A stretch of 64,000 nucleotides of DNA, from the NCBI RefSeq assembly GCF_004117055.1, contig NZ_CP026363.1, positions 456,001 through 520,000 on the forward strand, written 5' to 3'. Under the pieces are notes generated by a model. The model ran no database searches. It had not been told where the DNA came from and was given only the letters and a program-made list of their open reading frames with translations. Shown piece after piece: positions 11,300-20,178 of the stretch (position 1 is the stretch's first letter; every line of letters begins with the position of its first letter). The translations under genes were made by a program, and so were the position numbers. Source of the stretch: Brevibacillus agri. Its GTDB lineage: Bacteria > Bacillota > Bacilli > Brevibacillales > Brevibacillaceae.

Positions 11300-11358
11300 A
11301 GTAAAACGCCTGCCCTTTTCCTCAATCTACCAACCATTATACCCCATTATAATCGGCA

Positions 11359-12375
11359 TCATTCCCAAACGTTCGTCTTTTCGCCGACAGCTCGGTAACC
11401 TTTGCAAAAGAGCTGGGCTTCTTGGGCAGGAAAACAGGAGGCTGCATCAACGACCAGCGATTGTCGCATCGTGTGGGCCAGCTCTTGCAAGGACAGCTCG
11501 GCGACCACCTCCAGCCCGTCACCGATCACAAGCAAATCGGCTTCCTGCACAGCGGCCTTCCAGGAATCGCAACGGACCCACCCCGGACGTGCCTCGTTCG
11601 GAAATGGCTCGTCCGTCCCCGTGTACACAGCGACCGCCTTATCGGCAAGCCAGCCTTGGGGCATTTTGTTCCACAAGTCTGCCGGGCCAATCAGCGCGAT
11701 TCGCTCGATTTTCGTTTTTTGCAGGACATGTTGGCATTCCCGCACGAGCCACGCGCAGACAAGCGAATGATCCTGGTGCACGGGGTCTAACCAGCCTTGC
11801 CCGACTCGCGTGTCCAGCCCCAACGCCCGGGACACCTGCTTGAGCGATACGCCGTTGTCGTCACACGCCTCGCCCATCTCCCAATAAAATCGTTCCTTCC
11901 ACGCCAAATAGCGGGGGAGCTGGCGAATCGCTTCATCTACCTCCCGCCGTCCGCATACCATGGACAATTTGCCGTGGTCAGCGAGCAGCCGACAGAGGCG
12001 GCGCATCTGTTGTCCGACCGGACCGCCCCCGAGCAGCACCCGTTCCTTTCCTGACCACAGGCTCATCCGCACCACTTCATACGGCTTTTGGCTGGCCTCG
12101 CACGCTGCCGCCAGCTCATCAGCCCAGCCATACGGCGCTTCGTCTCCAAATACAAGCAGCAAAACGGGGCTTTTTTCCTGGCGCAAGCTGTTTCCGCCGA
12201 GCTCCTGCAGGCGGCTGTAATCGCCCAGCCTCGTCAGCAAAAGCCCGTCCACCTCTTCGGCGGGTTCCTCTTTTTGCGCGACGAGCAGATCAATTCCACA
12301 TTCTTTTAGCGACTCGCCCCACTTGTGTAAGGTTTGCTCAGCAGCGACCCATAACTTCATACGCTGATGGCGCAA
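11359..12375 (-). CDS. UDP-glucose/GDP-mannose dehydrogenase-like protein, apparently degenerate
   Basis: About 338 residues. Not a known Bacillus neighbour. The middle (FYWEMGEACDDNGVSLKQV then SRALGLDTRVG) resembles the helical dimerisation domain of UDP-glucose dehydrogenases (E-x-A-N-L-C ... V-x-R-x-I-G-x-D-x-R-I-G). The end (SLVVDAASCFPAQEA then YRAVGEKT) resembles the closing strands of the UDPGDH C-terminal domain. The N-terminal ~150 residues show no GxGxxG NAD loop, and the catalytic GGxCFPKD motif is replaced by a HQDHSLVCAW-type segment, so it is unlikely to be an active dehydrogenase. A TTG start at 12375 with GGAGGAGG four bases upstream is preferred; ATG 12360 is the alternative. 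Role unknown; possibly a scaffold or sporulation-linked protein. Confidence 0.6.
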   Translation of the reverse strand: MRHQRMKLWVAAEQTLHKWGESLKECGIDLLVAQKEEPAEEVDGLLLTRLGDYSRLQELGGNSLRQEKSPVLLLVFGDEAPYGWADELAAACEASQKPYEVVRMSLWSGKERVLLGGGPVGQQMRRLCRLLADHGKLSMVCGRREVDEAIRQLPRYLAWKERFYWEMGEACDDNGVSLKQVSRALGLDTRVGQGWLDPVHQDHSLVCAWLVRECQHVLQKTKIERIALIGPADLWNKMPQGWLADKAVAVYTGTDEPFPNEARPGWVRCDSWKAAVQEADLLVIGDGLEVVAELSLQELAHTMRQSLVVDAASCFPAQEAQLFCKGYRAVGEKTNVWE

Positions 12376-12769
12376 ATGTCCTCCTCCTCCCCTCTGGCTT
12401 GGCGGCATGTTTCGCCGCATCTTTCGTGCCCAATCACGGCCGATCCCAATTCATTCCTTTTTAGCGTACCCATAAACCGCTTGCCCATCACATCAGCGGC
12501 TTCGTTTGCCTGCCGGAAGCGTACTGTTTTCCAGGCCGCAAACGGTTAGAAAACTTGGCTGCGCCAATGGCTTGGCGCAGCCATAGTTGCACTTATCTGT
12601 ACAAAAAAGCCGCCAGTCCGGCAAAGGACCAACGGCTTGTCAGCATCAGGTACTGGCTTTCTCAAGATTTGCGACTGTGCGATAATGGGGAAAAGAACAG
12701 CAACAGCGTGATCGCTGTCGTACATACATGCCAGTCTCGACAACCAGACCGCAAAGGAAGTGACTTTTT
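12376..12769. repeat. Non-coding interval with strong hairpins
   Basis: No gene supported here. Contains GGCTGCGCCA-ATGGC-TTGGCGCAGCC at 12557-12583 and, at 12607-12638, an AAGCCG...GGTCC / GGACT...CGGCTT stem which on the minus strand ends in TTTTTT like a terminator. A further arm, AAGCCAGTACC (minus, about 12648-12660), could pair instead with GGACTGGC, giving two exclusive folds. No minus-strand gene precedes them. Confidence 0.5.
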
Positions 12770-13300
12770 ATGAAGGGACATGCCCACCAACATACGATTT
12801 ACAGCTACAAGCTGCTCTACCGTTTTCGCTGGGGGCTGATCGGGTATTTGCTTCAGCTCGTGCTGATCGGCCTGTCCCTGATCGGCAGCTCCATGCTGTT
12901 GCAGGTGCCTGTCGCCTCGCTCGTCGTCACGCTGGCGATCCTGCCCGTTGTGCCGATCTGCCACCTGTTCATTTTTCGGCTCTACGCTCGCCTGCGCTCG
13001 CAAAAGCCACGGACAACCGCCGACATGCTCGTCTCTCCATGGTGGGGGGCCGGGTACCTGCTTCCCGTGCCGCTGTCCGTTTATCGGGCCAGCGAGTGCA
13101 CGGTGCTGTTCGGCAGCGTCTTCATTGCGGCCGGAGCGTACGTCTGGCTTTCGGCCGACTACGGGCTTACTTTGCTCGGCGGTGTCGTGATCGTGGCGTT
13201 GCCTCGCTTGATTGCCCTGCTCGCTTCTTTTCGCCAACCCAGCGAAAGCCGGGTCAAATACGAGAACCGCGGCATTGCCTTTTTGAAAACAGATGGTTAA
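12770..13300 (+). CDS. Predicted multi-pass membrane protein
   Basis: Unrecognised 176-residue protein. At least four hydrophobic segments: roughly residues 25-45, 48-70, 110-128 and 132-150, separated by short basic loops (LYARLRSQKPRTT). The start ATG 12770 has GGAAGTGA seven bases upstream. It is convergent with bofA, whose stop is only seven bases away. Because the opposite strand also has a long open frame (12662-13237), I relied on the membrane-protein composition and the ribosome site to prefer this strand. No function can be assigned. Confidence 0.6.
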   Translation: MKGHAHQHTIYSYKLLYRFRWGLIGYLLQLVLIGLSLIGSSMLLQVPVASLVVTLAILPVVPICHLFIFRLYARLRSQKPRTTADMLVSPWWGAGYLLPVPLSVYRASECTVLFGSVFIAAGAYVWLSADYGLTLLGGVVIVALPRLIALLASFRQPSESRVKYENRGIAFLKTDG

Positions 13301-13306
13301 AAATCG

Positions 13307-13576
13307 TCAGGACATAATCCACAGTTTGATGACGATCAGGGCGGCGAGTCCTGGCAGGCGGAGAAATCCGGCGACCAGCGCGGTGACCGGGTTGATCGGA
13401 ATGTGGAAGCTGGCCAACTCGCCAACCAGATTGGTGAAAAACAACAAAATGGCGCCAATGACAACCTGCATGACTCCAAAGCCGATCCACCTGATCGGCG
13501 TAGTCACAGACTTGCTTGCCGCTGTCAAAAGCAAAATCCCGACAATAATCAGAGCGATGATCCACCCCGTAGCCAT
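13307..13576 (-). CDS. bofA: Pro-sigma-K processing inhibitor BofA
   Basis: Integral membrane protein that, with SpoIVFA, holds the SpoIVFB protease inactive in the outer forespore membrane until the sigma-G checkpoint is met. The 89 residues show the family hallmarks: an N-terminal membrane helix, PIRWIGFGVMQVVIGAILLF, and the conserved HIPINPVTALVAGFL ... LPGLAALIVIK C-terminus. Preceded by yaaL, as in B. subtilis. Confidence 0.94.
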   Translation of the reverse strand: MATGWIIALIIVGILLLTAASKSVTTPIRWIGFGVMQVVIGAILLFFTNLVGELASFHIPINPVTALVAGFLRLPGLAALIVIKLWIMS

Positions 13577-13588
13577 GATTGCCCCCTC

Positions 13589-13819
13589 CTACGCGTGCTT
13601 GCGATGCCGCTCGCGTTTTGCCTGTGCCAGCAAGTACATATACCGCTTTTCCGTTACGTGCAAATAGTAGATGACATCCTCCAAACCGCCATCCGGCTCG
13701 CTGACCTCGACGAGATGGCGGGCATGCTGCCAATCCTCACGGGCCTGATTCACGGCTACATCCAGACTTTCGGCATCCCAGTCAATGACAACCCGCTCTT
13801 TTTTGCCCCACCTGCTCAA
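13589..13819 (-). CDS. yaaL: YaaL family protein (DUF2508)
   Basis: Small 76-residue, charged, helical protein with EDVIYYLHVTEKRYMYLLAQA, typical of the YaaL family. Function unknown; conserved between recR and bofA in endospore formers. Twelve bases separate it from bofA, so they are probably co-transcribed. Confidence 0.88.
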   Translation of the reverse strand: MSRWGKKERVVIDWDAESLDVAVNQAREDWQHARHLVEVSEPDGGLEDVIYYLHVTEKRYMYLLAQAKRERHRKHA

Positions 13820-13834
13820 CCTGCAGACCCTCCT

Positions 13835-14809
13835 TTAGTTAAAGTAATACAAAACCCCCGTCATGTTGTTCACCGCGTGCAGCAGCACAGCTCCCCAGAT
13901 CGACTGGTAGCGGTGCCGGACAAAGCCCAGCAAAAGCCCGATGACAAACAGCGGCGCAAACAATGCCACGTCAATGTGCAAAAGAGCAAACCAGAAGCTA
14001 CTGAGCACAATGCCTGCCACTGCTCCTACGCGCCGAACCAGATAAGTCTGAATCACACCGCGAAACAAAATTTCCTCTGCGATCGGCACCATGATCCCTA
14101 TGACCGCAAGCGATGCCAGCGCCGCCAGCAAATCGGTATCCTTCGCCGAAACAATCTCCTTTTCAATCTGCTGCTCTCGCTCCGAAGACAGCGACAGCCC
14201 AAGCCAGTCGGCTATCGGATTGGTCACCAGCACGTCCAGCAAAAGCACAATCAGCAGGAACAGCACCAGCAGCAAGACGAGCATTTGCTTGATCCGAACG
14301 GGTCGGCACACCCCGATTTCCCCTAGCCGTCCGCGAAACCACAGCGGAATCAGGATGAGCAGAAACAATTGAAAGACAGCCGACTCCAATGTGCCCGCAA
14401 CCGTTCCGACAGCAAATAGCGAGTCTTCCAGCACGAAACCGTACAAGATCAGCACCGCCGTCTGAAACACGTGCATCCACGCCACGATGTGCACCACGTC
14501 GTTGCCTGTCAGCTCGCGATTTCCCCATAGCCACAAGGTCTGCCTGCTTTCACGCGCGAGGCCGTAAATGAAGCCGACGGCTGCGATGACGCTAAGCACC
14601 GCGACCCCAAAAACAAGCAGCCCTACCCATGCCTGTGGTTGGTCTGCCGTAGAAGCAATCCACTTGCCGTCCTCTCCGAGACGAAAGCGAATCATGGAAA
14701 ACTCGGCCGCAAACATCAGCCAATACCCGATAAACAGCATGATCGCCCACGGCGTGGACTTTTGTCGCCCAGCCCAACTCGCAAGCGACGGTCCTGGTCC
14801 TGTCAGCAT
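13835..14809 (-). CDS. CPBP-family intramembrane metalloprotease
   Basis: Abi/CPBP (Rce1-like) glutamic protease: EEILFR at residues 245-250, FALLH at 274-278 and HAVNN from 311 give the three conserved motifs, each in or next to a membrane helix. 324 residues with about eight hydrophobic segments. ATG 14809 has a GAGGAA site. It lies between recR/SRPBCC and yaaL, where B. subtilis has no such gene, so it is an insertion in the conserved block. Substrates are unknown; family members process prenylated proteins, anti-sigma factors or bacteriocins. Confidence 0.85.
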   Translation of the reverse strand: MLTGPGPSLASWAGRQKSTPWAIMLFIGYWLMFAAEFSMIRFRLGEDGKWIASTADQPQAWVGLLVFGVAVLSVIAAVGFIYGLARESRQTLWLWGNRELTGNDVVHIVAWMHVFQTAVLILYGFVLEDSLFAVGTVAGTLESAVFQLFLLILIPLWFRGRLGEIGVCRPVRIKQMLVLLLVLFLLIVLLLDVLVTNPIADWLGLSLSSEREQQIEKEIVSAKDTDLLAALASLAVIGIMVPIAEEILFRGVIQTYLVRRVGAVAGIVLSSFWFALLHIDVALFAPLFVIGLLLGFVRHRYQSIWGAVLLHAVNNMTGVLYYFN

Positions 14810-14868
14810 TTCCTCACGCTCCTACTTCAACTCTATGTCTCGTCCACGAAAAAAAGTCCGCCGTCTTC

Positions 14869-15357
14869 TCACGATTTCTTGCTTTCCTGCTGCAAAGCCC
14901 GGGCCTTTGCTTCGGCTGCCTGCTTGATGTACTCGTTTCGCGTGCGCAAAAAACGGGTCATGTACGCCTCAAGCACCAGCCAGTCAAACAGCTTTCCCAA
15001 GATGCCAAAAGGAGAGGAATAGTCAAAAGTGTCCAGCATTTTCGTTTCGTTCTCGCCCAGCGGCACGAACTCATGCGTGTGGTGGAAACGCTTGAACGCG
15101 CCGGAGACCATTTCATCGACAAAATAACGGGGCGCTTCCATTTCCGTAATCTTGGCAGTCAAATGCTGCTTGATTCCAAAATGGACCGCTTCCCACGTAA
15201 CCGTCTCGCCCAGGTTGATTAATCCGCTGGTGACCCCGCCGATCGCCTTTTCCCGCGTACTGGCGGTAGACTCCATGTGCAAGTCAATGCTGCGCGCCGC
15301 ATCAAAGCAAATCTGCTGCGGCGCCTGAATCGTAAACTCCATGCGAATAACAGGCAT
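14869..15357 (-). CDS. SRPBCC (START-like) family protein
   Basis: 162 residues with a helix-grip ligand-binding fold pattern: MEFTIQAPQQICFDAARSIDLH at the start (typical of the polyketide cyclase/dehydrase group), central TAKITEMEAPRYFVDEMVSGAFKRFHHTHEF, and an amphipathic C-terminal helix. ATG 15357 is preceded by GAGGGG. Ligand unknown. It lies just beyond the terminator of recR. Confidence 0.8.
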   Translation of the reverse strand: MPVIRMEFTIQAPQQICFDAARSIDLHMESTASTREKAIGGVTSGLINLGETVTWEAVHFGIKQHLTAKITEMEAPRYFVDEMVSGAFKRFHHTHEFVPLGENETKMLDTFDYSSPFGILGKLFDWLVLEAYMTRFLRTRNEYIKQAAEAKARALQQESKKS

Positions 15358-15378
15358 CGTGCCCCTCCTTGTCGCCTA

Positions 15379-15417
15379 AACGAAAAAAAGACAGGCAGTT
15401 CCCCCGTCTTCTTTTTC
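15379..15417 (-). terminator. Terminator after recR
   Basis: Minus-strand AGACGGG-GGAACTG-CCTGTCT hairpin followed by seven T residues. Confidence 0.85.
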
Positions 15418-15421
15418 ACTC

Positions 15422-16018
15422 TTATAGATCGCGCCTGCCTTCCAACGCTTTGCTCAAGGTAACCTCGTCCGCGTATTCCAGGTCTCCACCCACCGGCAAT
15501 CCGTGCGCGATTCGCGTCACGCGGATTCCGAACGGCTTGATGAGCCGCGATATGTACATCGCCGTGGCTTCGCCTTCGATGTTCGGATTGGTGGCGAGGA
15601 TCACTTCCTTCACCTGTTCGTCGCCGAGTCGCTTCAGCAGATCAGGAATGCGGATGTCCTCCGGCCCGATGCCGTCCATCGGAGAAATCGCGCCGTGCAG
15701 CACGTGATAGTAGCCCTCGAACTCTTTCGTCTTTTCCATCGCCACGACATCGCGCGGTTCCTGGACGACGCAAATGATCGAGCCATCTCTGCGTTTGTCC
15801 CGGCAAATGTGGCACGGATCAAGATCAGTAATGTTGTTGCAGACCGAGCAATAGTGAAGCTGGCGCTTGGCGTTGACCAACGCCTTTGCCAGATCAAGCA
15901 CGTCGTCTTCTTTCATGTTCAGCACAAAAAAAGCAAGCCGCCCAGCGGTTTTGGGACCGATGCCGGGCAGTTTCATAAAGCCTTCGATCAGCTTGGAGAC
16001 CGGCTCTGGATAGAACAT
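15422..16018 (-). CDS. recR: Recombination mediator RecR
   Basis: Works with RecO to load RecA at ssDNA gaps. The 198-residue protein has the helix-hairpin-helix ([14 protein letters not shown], residues 16-29), the zinc finger C57, C60, C69, C72, and a Toprim domain with EPRDV and the Walker B-like [10 protein letters not shown]. Length and order (dnaX-yaaK-recR) are canonical. Confidence 0.97.
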   Translation of the reverse strand: MFYPEPVSKLIEGFMKLPGIGPKTAGRLAFFVLNMKEDDVLDLAKALVNAKRQLHYCSVCNNITDLDPCHICRDKRRDGSIICVVQEPRDVVAMEKTKEFEGYYHVLHGAISPMDGIGPEDIRIPDLLKRLGDEQVKEVILATNPNIEGEATAMYISRLIKPFGIRVTRIAHGLPVGGDLEYADEVTLSKALEGRRDL

Positions 16019-16046
16019 CGCGAATAACCTCTTTTCCTGCCCGATT

Positions 16047-16367
16047 TTAGAACAGGCCCGGGATGTTCATGCCTCCGGTGAATTTGCCCATTTCTTTGCC
16101 CATCATTTCATCCGCTTTGCGCAGCGCGTCATTCACGGCTGTCAGCACCAGGTCTTGCAGCATTTCCACATCTTCCGGATCAACGACTTCCGGCTTGATG
16201 ACGATGTCTCTGACTTGCTTGTGTCCATCGGCTTTGACGATTACCGCGCCGCCGCCCGCAGAGCCTTCGACGATTTTGTCTTTCAGCGCTTCCTGCGTTT
16301 TTTGCATTTCTTCCTGCATTTTCTTCACTTGCTTCATCATCTGTTGCATTTGCTGCATGTTTTTCAT
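16047..16367 (-). CDS. yaaK: YbaB/EbfC nucleoid-associated protein
   Basis: 106 residues. Methionine/glutamine-rich N-terminal helix ([20 protein letters not shown]), central [18 protein letters not shown] strands, C-terminal [11 protein letters not shown]. Family members form tweezer-shaped dimers that bind DNA. Located between dnaX and recR as in most bacteria. Confidence 0.95.
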   Translation of the reverse strand: MKNMQQMQQMMKQVKKMQEEMQKTQEALKDKIVEGSAGGGAVIVKADGHKQVRDIVIKPEVVDPEDVEMLQDLVLTAVNDALRKADEMMGKEMGKFTGGMNIPGLF

Positions 16368-16406
16368 TCAGGTATCCTCCCTATGATTGTCGATTGTTTT
16401 GACTGG

Positions 16407-18116
16407 CTAGTCTTTTACTTCTATGAGTCCTTCCCCTACAAGCTTGATCGCTTCTGCCAGAAACGGATCTTCCTGCTCTGTGGCCGGGCCGTCTTTTTGC
16501 GCTGCCGCCTGCTGGTCGATGCCTTGCCATTCTTCCTCCATGACGGACAACAGTTGCAACGGCCTTCCCAGCACAGTAGACATGACTCGCTCCACGACGC
16601 CCTTCAGTTCAGGCTCCATGGTTTTATCACAATGGATCGCGCTGGAAAAAGTGACGATCACCGCATCGTTCCCGGCGGCTACAGGCTGACCGTTGACCAG
16701 CCACGCCTGATACTGGATTTTGATCTTTTTCAGCTCGGTTAAAATCTGGCTCCACTGCCCCCGAACCTGTCTGGTCAAATTCTCATCCAGCGCCTTGGCT
16801 ACTTCCCTGACGCGATTGAGCGGTGTTCGCGAACCGCCGCCTGCGGCTGCTACCACGCGTCTCGGCTCGCTTTTGCGCGGCTCCTCGGACTTTTGCTGGC
16901 CGGGCAAGCTGACTTGGCCTTGCAGCACCTGATTCAGCCGCTGCTCCAAAGTACTGAGCCGTATCGCCATAGCGGTCAGTTCCTCGTTGCCGACCGCTGG
17001 CGCCGTTCCGCTTGTCGCCACCGCTACCTGGGCGTTTGGCTGGCACAGCTTCACCAGTGTCAGCTCCACCAGCACCCGCGCATACGTCGACCATTTCAAC
17101 TGGGACAGCGCCTGGTTGCACGTCTCGATCGTCGCATACAGGGCTGGCAAAGAATACAGCTTGGCAACCTCCTGGAACTGGTCGTCGATCATGGTTCGCT
17201 CCACAATCTCCTCCAGTTGCGGCGCTGTTTTCAGCAACAGCATGTCGCGGTAATAGTAGAGAAAATCGTGCAAGAACTGCTCCGGGTCTTTTCCTTGCAC
17301 CATTACCCGATCGAATTGTTCCATCACCTGCGCGACATCGTTTTGGGCAATATATCTCGCGAGGACGGAAAAATACGATTGGGCCACCGTACCCGTGATC
17401 TGCATGATATCGCTGGCGCGCACCTGATCCTTGCTGTAGCTGATCGCCTGGTCCAGCAAGCTCAGCGCGTCACGCGCCCCGCCCTCCGCCATCTTCGCCA
17501 CGAGCTGCAAGGCCTGTTCTTCGACCTGCACTCCTTGCGACTGACAAATCCGCTGCAGCAGATTGACCATCACCTTTAACGGAATCCGGTGAAAATCGAA
17601 GCGCTGGCAACGGGAGATAATCGTCGCCGGCAGCTTGTGCGGCTCTGTCGTGGCCAAAATAAAGATGACGTGGGAAGGCGGCTCCTCCAGCGTTTTCAAC
17701 AGGGCGTTGAATGCCTCTGTCGTCAGCATATGCACCTCGTCAATGATGTACACCTTGTACTTGACGTCGCTCGGAGCAAACTTCACCTTATCGCGAATGT
17801 CCCGGATTTCCTCGACCCCGCGGTTGGAGGCGGCGTCGATCTCCAGCACATCAGTTACCGAACCATTGGAAATCGCTTTGCATGTCTCACATTGATTGCA
17901 CGGCTCGCCATCAATCGGCTGCTCGCAGTTCACTGCCTTGGCCATAATTTTGGCCGCACTTGTCTTTCCCGTACCTCGGGGACCGTTGAACAAATAAGCA
18001 TGAGAAAGCCTATTTTCGCGTAAAGCATTACGCAAGGTTATCGTCACATGTTCTTGTCCGACTACATCCTGAAACGTCTGCGGCCGGTATACGCGGTATA
18101 GCGCGGTATAAGCCAT
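16407..18116 (-). CDS. dnaX: DNA polymerase III subunits gamma/tau
   Basis: Clamp-loader ATPase and replisome organiser, 569 residues. Walker A GPRGTGKT at 45-52, zinc cysteines C64, C73, C76, C79, Walker B/DEVHMLT, and sensor 1 ATTEPHKLPATIISRCQRF. Then a collar domain and a tau-type C-terminal region. Start is ATG 18116 (MAYTALYRVYRP) with GGGGAGTG upstream; 13 extra in-frame codons are rejected. A clear promoter lies 50 bp upstream. No programmed frameshift is needed for the full-length product. Confidence 0.97.
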   Translation of the reverse strand: MAYTALYRVYRPQTFQDVVGQEHVTITLRNALRENRLSHAYLFNGPRGTGKTSAAKIMAKAVNCEQPIDGEPCNQCETCKAISNGSVTDVLEIDAASNRGVEEIRDIRDKVKFAPSDVKYKVYIIDEVHMLTTEAFNALLKTLEEPPSHVIFILATTEPHKLPATIISRCQRFDFHRIPLKVMVNLLQRICQSQGVQVEEQALQLVAKMAEGGARDALSLLDQAISYSKDQVRASDIMQITGTVAQSYFSVLARYIAQNDVAQVMEQFDRVMVQGKDPEQFLHDFLYYYRDMLLLKTAPQLEEIVERTMIDDQFQEVAKLYSLPALYATIETCNQALSQLKWSTYARVLVELTLVKLCQPNAQVAVATSGTAPAVGNEELTAMAIRLSTLEQRLNQVLQGQVSLPGQQKSEEPRKSEPRRVVAAAGGGSRTPLNRVREVAKALDENLTRQVRGQWSQILTELKKIKIQYQAWLVNGQPVAAGNDAVIVTFSSAIHCDKTMEPELKGVVERVMSTVLGRPLQLLSVMEEEWQGIDQQAAAQKDGPATEQEDPFLAEAIKLVGEGLIEVKD

Positions 18117-18164
18117 GTTCGTGTGACACTCCCCATCTGCACAGTCCTCTTCCATATCCTATTC

Positions 18165-18193
18165 ATTATACACGATTGGTACCGTTCATACAA
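18165..18193 (-). promoter_or_regulatory. Sigma-A promoter of dnaX
   Basis: TTGTAT (18188-18193), 17-bp spacer, TATAAT (18165-18170) on the minus strand. Confidence 0.75.
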
Positions 18194-18196
18194 AGA

Positions 18197-18233
18197 AAAC
18201 GCCCCGTTCACAAGTGTGCGGGACGCTTTTGTC
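18197..18233 (-). terminator. Terminator after histidine kinase gene
   Basis: AAGCGTCCCG / CGGGGCGTT stem with TTTTC tail on the minus strand, just past the kinase stop and immediately before the dnaX promoter. Confidence 0.75.
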
Positions 18234-18245
18234 GAGACTGGACCT

Positions 18246-19676
18246 TTACAGATACGGCAGCATGATGTGGAAGGTCGTCCCGTACCCTTTGGACGACACG
18301 CGAATCTGGCCGCCGATGTCGTGGATGATTTTTTGACAGACAGACAAGCCAAGCCCTGTCCCTTCTTCTTTTGTCGTAAAAAACGGATCGAAAATCTTGT
18401 CGATAATGTAGAGCGGAATACCCGGCCCTGTATCGTGGATGTCGATGCTCATCTTGTCTCCGTCCTGGTCGAGATGATGGGAAATTTGCAAAGTTCCCTG
18501 CTCGCCCATCGCTTCGATTCCGTTTTTGCATATGTTGATGAATACTTGCTTCAGCAGCTCGGTATCGCCCACTACCATCGGAAGCTTGCCGCGAGAGGTG
18601 AACCGAACTTCGATTCCGTACAGGAGTGCCTGCGATTCGACAATCGGCATGATTTCATCAAAAACCGTATTGAGGTCGACCATGGCATATTGAATATCAC
18701 GCGGCTTGCTCAGGAGCAAAAACTCGCTGACCAGCGAATTGATCCGATTGATTTCCGTCAGCATAATTTCCGTATAAGTCTTTTCCCGATCCATGCCGCT
18801 GTCGGTAAAAGACTTGAGAAACATCTGCAAAAACCCTTTGATGGAGGTCAGCGGATTGCGAATTTCATGGGCCGTGCCAGCGGCAATCTGCCCGATCATC
18901 GCCAACCGCTCGTTCCGCTCGATTTTTTGCTCAAAAGAACGCAGGTTGGTAATGTCTTTAAACAGGATAAAAGCTCCGACCGTTTTGCCCGACTCGTCCT
19001 GCAGCGTATTGGCGTCGACGATCAGCTCATAGCGCTGATTGTCATTCGTCCAGGACGTCGCGACGTTTTGCAGCTTCACGCCTTCCAGAAGCTCTTTTTT
19101 AATCAGCCGATGCGGCTCCGGAATCCCGCTGAATACTTCATCCACGTGCTTGTTGATGACATTGAGCCGCTCCATGCCCAAAAGCTTGCAGGCTGTCTGA
19201 CTGGCCTCGACAATGCGCGAACGCTCATCGAGAATAAACAGCCCTATGCTCGTATCGTAGGTCAGCTTGGTCATGAGCCGCTGAGACAAGACCTGATCGG
19301 TTTCTTTAGCCAATTGGTAAAAATGAACCAAGTACAAGGGATTCTCTGCTTGCTGAACCAGTATCATCACAGGCGTTTTCCTGCTTTTCCCCTGTTTGTC
19401 ACGCCATTCTACTTCCACATTCGCTCCCCTCTCCTCTTCTCTTTGCAAAAGCTCCTCGTACATCTGCTCCATGGAGCCCTGATAAGGGAGGATGGTCGCT
19501 ACGGGTTGCTTGATAAGCTGATCGCGTGAATATCCGGTAACACGAAGCAGTTGTTCGTTTACTTCCACGATACTACCCGATTGATTCACCAATAAAACGG
19601 CAGTAGGCAGTTGATGCATGAACCGCTGCAATCGTCCGGACGAGCCAACGAGATGTAACGAAAAAGGTGCACTCAC
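18246..19676 (-). CDS. Soluble PAS-domain sensor histidine kinase
   Basis: 476 residues, no membrane segment. Two PAS domains (about residues 16-130 and 135-245) precede a HisKA dimerisation domain with H270 in GTAHEIRNPLTSIKGFLQMF. The ATPase domain has NICKNGIEAM (N box), DTGPGIP (G1), DPFFTTKEEGTGLGL (F and G2). The GTG start at 19676 has AGGAGGG seven bases upstream; 18 upstream codons are rejected. The H-box and domain layout resemble orphan sporulation kinases (KinA/KinE) that feed the Spo0 phosphorelay, and no response regulator gene is adjacent, so such a role is a reasonable inference. Confidence 0.85.
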   Translation of the reverse strand: MSAPFSLHLVGSSGRLQRFMHQLPTAVLLVNQSGSIVEVNEQLLRVTGYSRDQLIKQPVATILPYQGSMEQMYEELLQREEERGANVEVEWRDKQGKSRKTPVMILVQQAENPLYLVHFYQLAKETDQVLSQRLMTKLTYDTSIGLFILDERSRIVEASQTACKLLGMERLNVINKHVDEVFSGIPEPHRLIKKELLEGVKLQNVATSWTNDNQRYELIVDANTLQDESGKTVGAFILFKDITNLRSFEQKIERNERLAMIGQIAAGTAHEIRNPLTSIKGFLQMFLKSFTDSGMDREKTYTEIMLTEINRINSLVSEFLLLSKPRDIQYAMVDLNTVFDEIMPIVESQALLYGIEVRFTSRGKLPMVVGDTELLKQVFINICKNGIEAMGEQGTLQISHHLDQDGDKMSIDIHDTGPGIPLYIIDKIFDPFFTTKEEGTGLGLSVCQKIIHDIGGQIRVSSKGYGTTFHIMLPYL

Positions 19677-19856
19677 AGCTTGTCCCTCCTGGCCTATGAC
19701 GTACTTCATGAGCAAAGAAACCCACGTCATTTCTCAACTATTATGAAACTTCGTGAAAAAAAGCTCAACACCTGCCCTCCAAGGCAAACCTCTCCAGAGA
19801 AATGTTTCGCTAGTTATCGTCAAATTCCAACAAAAAATATATGGATCGGCAAATAA

Positions 19857-19889
19857 AAATAGCATGCTTCCCGCAGGAAACATGCTATT
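19857..19889 (-). terminator. Terminator of the SRP RNA
   Basis: ATAGCATG-TTTCC-TGCG-GGAAG-CATGCTAT stem, then TTTTTATTTG on the minus strand. Confidence 0.85.
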
Positions 19890-19903
19890 GAACGTTCGTA
19901 TAG

Positions 19904-20174
19904 GTACCGTGCACCTATCTTCGATAATTCTTATCCAAGCGTTACTCATGGTAGCAGCTCAGAGCAGGCTACCCTGCGGCACACGCGATGATCCACTTAT
20001 GGCTGCTTCCTTCCGGACCTGACCAGGTTCATGGGTTCGCGTTGCACAGGACCCGCTCCTCAACACCGCCGCCATAAGGCAGCCTCACATAAGAAAACCT
20101 AGGATAGGAATTCAACCCTGCTATTGCGGATTGCAGGTTACAGGGCACCGCAACCTCCCCGTCTAGCACGGTAC
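19904..20174 (-). ncRNA. ffs: Signal recognition particle RNA (large Bacillus type)
   Basis: RNA scaffold of SRP, bound by Ffh at the apical loop. Seen on the minus strand: the universally conserved GGTCCGGAAGGAAGCAGCC near plus 20002-20022, an Alu-like 5' region (GTAACCTGCAATCCGCAATAG), and complementary ends (GTACCGTGC at the 5' end, GCACGGTAC at the 3' end). These give about 271 nt, the same as the B. subtilis scRNA. Neighbouring dnaX keeps the B. subtilis order tadA-scr-dnaX, although other genes are inserted. Confidence 0.95.
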
Positions 20175-20178
20175 GATT

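Noticed and set aside
12601..12700. Possible riboswitch in the interval before the membrane protein
   Set aside because: I compared it by eye with glycine, cyclic-di-GMP, fluoride, cobalamin, TPP and guanidine motifs and saw no match to their conserved cores.
12662..13237. 191-codon minus-strand open frame opposite the membrane protein
   Set aside because: Extremely polar and Gln/Arg-rich, no domain, whereas the plus strand encodes clear membrane helices with a ribosome site.
18123..19529. 468-codon plus-strand open frame opposite the histidine kinase
   Set aside because: Shadow of the kinase; crosses the kinase terminator and dnaX promoter.
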